DNA of 17,330 nt from DASZTU01 sp035493835 (lineage in GTDB: Bacteria > Pseudomonadota > Alphaproteobacteria > Rhizobiales > Devosiaceae): assembly GCA_035493835.1 (NCBI GenBank), contig DATJHO010000154.1:1-17330 (forward strand). The letters run 5' to 3'. Shown piece by piece: positions 14,824-17,330 of the stretch. The notes beneath the pieces were generated by a model. It made no database searches and was not told the origin of the DNA. It worked only from the letters and a program-made list of their open reading frames with translations. Position 1 is the first letter of the stretch, and every line of letters starts with the position of its first letter. Both the position numbers and the translations under genes were made by a program.

Positions 14824-15960
14824 ATGTCCCTGCTCTTTTCGCCCTTCTCCCTTCGTGGTGAAACTTTCAAGAACCGGGTGGCCGTGGCCCCCATGTGCCA
14901 ATACTCAGCCCAGCACGGCTTCGCCAATGATTGGCATTTCGTGCACCTTGGCCGTTTCGCCCTCGGCGGCTTCGGGCTGATCCTGCTCGAAGTCACGGGC
15001 GTCGTGCCCGAGGGGCGCATCACCTATGGCGATCTCGGCCTCTGGGATGACGCGCAGATCGCGCCGCTGAAGCGCATCGTCGATTTCCTGCACAGCCAGG
15101 GCTCCAAGGCGGGCCTGCAGATCGGCCATGCCGGGCGCAAGGCGTCCACCCCGATCGGCTGGCGCAAGGGCTTCGATGAGACCGAGGCTGAAAAGGCACA
15201 GTTCGCCTTCGAGGACTGGACGATTTACGCCCCCAGCGCGATTCGCCACACCGAAACCAACCCCGAGTTCAAGCTGCCGGTCGCGCTCGACGACGCCGGG
15301 CTTGACCGGGTCCGCGATGGTTTTGCCAGCGCCACCCGGCGCGCCCATGCCGCCGGCTTCGACACCATCGAAATCCATGGCGCGCATGGCTATCTGCTGA
15401 ACCAGTTCCTCTCCCCGCTCGCCAACAAGCGCACCGACCAATATGGCGGCAGCCGCGAGAACCGCATGCGCTTCCCCTTGGAAGTGGTCGACGTAGTGCG
15501 CGCCGCCTGGCCGGCCGAAAAGCCGCTGCTCATGCGCATCTCGACCAGCGACAACAACCCCGAGGGCTGGCAGGTCGAGGACAGCATCGCCCTGGCGAGG
15601 GAGCTCAAGGCCCGCGGCGTCGATCTCGTTCACTGCTCGTCGGGTGGCTTCGCAGAAGGTTCGATCAAGCCCGAGCCGCTCTACCAGGTGCCCTTTGCCC
15701 GGGCCGTTCGCGACGGTGCAGACATTCCCACCATGGCCGTGGGCCTCATCACCCAGCCAACCGATGCCGAGGCGATCCTTGCCCAGGGCGATGCCGATAT
15801 GGTGGCGCTCGCCCGTGAGGCGCTCGAGGACCCCAACTGGCCGGTCCACGCGCGGCACGTGCTGGGTGGCGGCGACGACGCCTATTCCTGGTGGCCCAAG
15901 CAGGCCGCGGCCCGCATTCGCGACAAGGATCGGGCGCTGCGCATTCGCGAACACGTTTAA
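14824..15960 (+). CDS. NADH:flavin oxidoreductase, old yellow enzyme family (YqjM-like)
   Basis: The 378-residue protein is a TIM-barrel FMN enzyme of the thermophilic-like YqjM branch, which reduces activated C=C bonds with NAD(P)H. Cys25 and Tyr27 in APMCQYSA correspond to the redox-tuning Cys and Tyr of YqjM. His185 and His188 in IEIHGAHGYL bind the substrate carbonyl, and QFLSPLANKRTDQYGGS follows. AVGLITQP and DADMVALAREALEDPNW bind FMN phosphate. The start MSLLFSPFSL is fixed by family similarity; the ribosome site is weak, and an in-frame GTG at 14752 would overlap the promoter. The native substrate is unknown. A role in detoxifying electrophiles is usual for the family. Confidence 0.93.
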   Translation: MSLLFSPFSLRGETFKNRVAVAPMCQYSAQHGFANDWHFVHLGRFALGGFGLILLEVTGVVPEGRITYGDLGLWDDAQIAPLKRIVDFLHSQGSKAGLQIGHAGRKASTPIGWRKGFDETEAEKAQFAFEDWTIYAPSAIRHTETNPEFKLPVALDDAGLDRVRDGFASATRRAHAAGFDTIEIHGAHGYLLNQFLSPLANKRTDQYGGSRENRMRFPLEVVDVVRAAWPAEKPLLMRISTSDNNPEGWQVEDSIALARELKARGVDLVHCSSGGFAEGSIKPEPLYQVPFARAVRDGADIPTMAVGLITQPTDAEAILAQGDADMVALAREALEDPNWPVHARHVLGGGDDAYSWWPKQAAARIRDKDRALRIREHV

Positions 15961-15981
15961 CGGCACCTTGCCCCGCTAGCG

Positions 15982-16017
15982 CCCGCCGGCCCGCATCACC
16001 GGGCCGGCGGGGTTTTT
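15982..16017 (+). terminator. Rho-independent terminator of the old yellow enzyme gene
   Basis: The perfect 12-bp stem CCCGCCGGCCCG / CGGGCCGGCGGG encloses the loop CATCAC and is followed by G and five Ts. It lies 22 bp after the stop codon and is the clearest intrinsic terminator in the window. Confidence 0.9.
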
Positions 16018-16197
16018 GTGCCCGCCCGCCGGCGCACCCGGAGACTATTAAGGATCTATTTGCCACACCTTACGGCGACTGTGACTTGGTTGCCGCTTTG
16101 TAATTTCGAACGCTCAAATCCGTCGCAATCTCAAGCCCATATCTTGATGCGTTGATTGCGGCGCACCATGTGCCGATTGCGATCGGGAGTTGAGGTC

Positions 16198-16644
16198 ATG
16201 ACATCCAAAGCCGCACTTTTGGCCCTGCTGACCATCTGGGGCGTCGGGCTTGGCAGCACTACGTTGCCGGCGCGCGCCGATGATGTCGCCAACGAGGATC
16301 CGTCCACCGGAGCCAACAGAGAAGCGAACCTGCCCTCGGCCGAGCTGACGAATCGGCTCTGGGTCCGCACCGCCGGCAACGGCCTCCAGGACCTCGTCCG
16401 CATCTTCCTTTCGGACGGCACGCTGGTGGAAGACAATTTCTGGGAGACCCATCGCCTCTCGAGCTGGAAAATGCTCCCCGACGACAAGCTGAGCTGGAAC
16501 GAGGGCGGCAAGGAAGTCACCGCCCGCATCGCCTCGCTCACCCCCGATCGCCTGACCCTGATCCGCTATTTCGAGGACGGGCCGGTCGAAGAGCGCTATC
16601 GTTCCGCCCAACTCCCCGACGGCGCTAAGGAAGCGAAGGGCTAA
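16198..16644 (+). CDS. Exported hypothetical protein
   Basis: The 148-residue protein has a signal peptide of about 27 residues (MTSKAALLALLTIWGVGLGS then TTLPARA/DD). The mature part is small and beta-rich. It has tryptophans and aromatic residues at intervals: NRLWVRTA, DNFWETHRLSSWKML, KLSWNEGGK and LTLIRYFEDG. This spacing suggests a lipocalin-like single-domain fold, but I do not recognise the family. The ATG at 16198 follows GGGAGTTGAGG, a good ribosome site. The frame extends 14 codons upstream without similarity to a signal peptide. It stands alone after the terminator, so it must have its own promoter in 16018-16197; I could not identify one. Confidence 0.75.
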   Translation: MTSKAALLALLTIWGVGLGSTTLPARADDVANEDPSTGANREANLPSAELTNRLWVRTAGNGLQDLVRIFLSDGTLVEDNFWETHRLSSWKMLPDDKLSWNEGGKEVTARIASLTPDRLTLIRYFEDGPVEERYRSAQLPDGAKEAKG

Positions 16645-16724
16645 GGCCGCGAACCCCACGCGCTTCGCGGCGCCCAAACACGCGATCTCATCGTGGGCCT
16701 GTCGAACCACGAGGTCGCCCTTTC

Positions 16725-16875
16725 GCCGTCATCCCGACGAAAGTCGGCAACTGTGTTGCTCGAAGAAGGGGGCTTGCTCCAAGGCGGCAGCCGCCGAGCG
16801 GCAGGCTACCCCACATCACGGGCCGCTGGCGTTGAGCATACTGGATTCCGGCTTCCGCCGGAATGGCTGGGCGCA
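16725..16875. repeat. Inverted pair of REP-like palindromes
   Basis: The left unit GTCATCCCGACGAAAGTCGG contains the hairpin CCGAC-GAAA-GTCGG (16734-16747). The right unit holds ATTCCGG-CTTCCG-CCGGAAT (16845-16864). Read on the minus strand, the right unit is GCCATTCCGGCGGAAGCCGG, so it matches the left unit in opposite orientation. About 95 bp separate them. The rest of the 277-bp gap 16645-16921 shows no gene. Confidence 0.7.
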
Positions 16876-16921
16876 GGGCAGGTTTCAGCCCGCCCCCGCC
16901 AATCCGGCAAGAGTGCCGGCC

Positions 16922-17330
16922 TCAATGCATCGAAAACCCTTCGGCCGGCTCGGCCACGACGGCGTCGTCGTCGCCGCGGATCGTGAGCTGCGTCAGCACG
17001 AAGACGATCAGGGCGCAGACCGCAAAACCCACCACCATCGGCATGGCCGTGCCATTGAAGAACGCGGCAACGATCCCCATCACCACCGCGCCCGCAACCG
17101 TCTGCAGGGTGCCCAGCAGCGCCGAGGCGGTGCCGGCGATCGCGCCATGCTCCTCCATGGCCAGGACGCCCGTGGTGGGCAGCACGAGGCCGAGGAAGGC
17201 GAAGGCGATGAACGTCAGGCTCGACAGCACCGGAATGCCATCGAAGCCGGCCAAAAACAGCGCCAAGAGCAGCATCATGGCGCCGGTAAAGCCCCAGACC
17301 GCGTAGCGCACCACCCGGTTCAGCCCGAAT
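16922..17330 (-). CDS. MFS drug-resistance transporter, Bcr/CflA-like, C-terminal part (5' end outside window)
   Basis: The last 135 residues of a minus-strand gene are visible; the start lies beyond the right edge. Four membrane segments can be read: AVWGFTGAMMLLLALFLAGF, LTFIAFAFLGLVLPTTGVLA, LLGTLQTVAGAVVMGIVAAF and MVVGFAVCALIVFVLTQLTI. Between the second and third is EEHGAIAGTASALLGTLQ, the typical Bcr/CflA stretch at this point of the fold. The C-terminus ends in a short acidic tail. The protein would be an inner-membrane proton-driven exporter, but the substrate cannot be told. It belongs to the 12-helix MFS group judging by motif, not by full length. Confidence 0.85.
   Translation of the reverse strand, partial: FGLNRVVRYAVWGFTGAMMLLLALFLAGFDGIPVLSSLTFIAFAFLGLVLPTTGVLAMEEHGAIAGTASALLGTLQTVAGAVVMGIVAAFFNGTAMPMVVGFAVCALIVFVLTQLTIRGDDDAVVAEPAEGFSMH

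Noticed and set aside
14905..15966. 353-codon minus-strand frame
   Set aside because: It is antisense to the old yellow enzyme gene.

Overview
This is a GC-rich stretch of bacterial chromosome. The gene families and the intergenic palindromic repeats suggest an alphaproteobacterium, probably Hyphomicrobiales (Devosia-like). That assignment is inferred from style and content; no marker gene for taxonomy is present. No phage, IS transposase, CRISPR, tRNA or rRNA gene was seen.

Left part (1-5223). Positions 2-3073 are the first 1024 codons of a very long minus-strand gene that runs off the left edge. It encodes a signal peptide followed by about 27 repeats of an autotransporter/adhesin type, in which T/S-F-T-N-S-G-T-I strands alternate with Gly/Ala-rich loops. 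A 692-bp divergent spacer, with a possible remnant of an IalB-like gene, separates it from a plus-strand ANL-superfamily adenylate-forming enzyme (3766-5223).

Sugar and redox part (5409-8704). A beta-propeller lactonase (5409-6509) and a YghZ/Gpr-type aldo-keto reductase (6575-7618) form a probable minus-strand operon. Divergent from them is a flavin reductase-like protein (7946-8536), which abuts tail to tail a 55-residue membrane or exported small ORF (8537-8704).

Middle part (8870-13051). An acetamidase/formamidase-family enzyme is followed by BluB, the enzyme that makes the lower ligand of vitamin B12 from FMNH2. Next comes a compact three-gene operon: an ArsR-type repressor without cysteines, a PhnB-like VOC protein and an AHSA1/SRPBCC protein. 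It has a readable promoter overlapped by two 12-bp operator-like palindromes. A beta-class carbonic anhydrase lies on the minus strand after it.

Right part (13300-17330). A secreted sorbosone/PQQ-type sugar dehydrogenase (minus) is divergent from a YqjM-type old yellow enzyme (plus), which ends in a very strong terminator. A small exported protein of unknown function follows. The window ends inside the 3' part of a Bcr/CflA-like MFS efflux gene (minus).

Several gene junctions carry palindromic intergenic repeats: four related loci of one element with terminal inverted repeats, a rhizobial-type hairpin upstream of bluB, and an inverted REP-like pair before the MFS gene. The window is mostly ordinary accessory metabolism. 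The least explained parts are the repeat adhesin with its internal 366-bp duplication, the repeat family, and the small ORFs. I found no convincing new multi-gene system.
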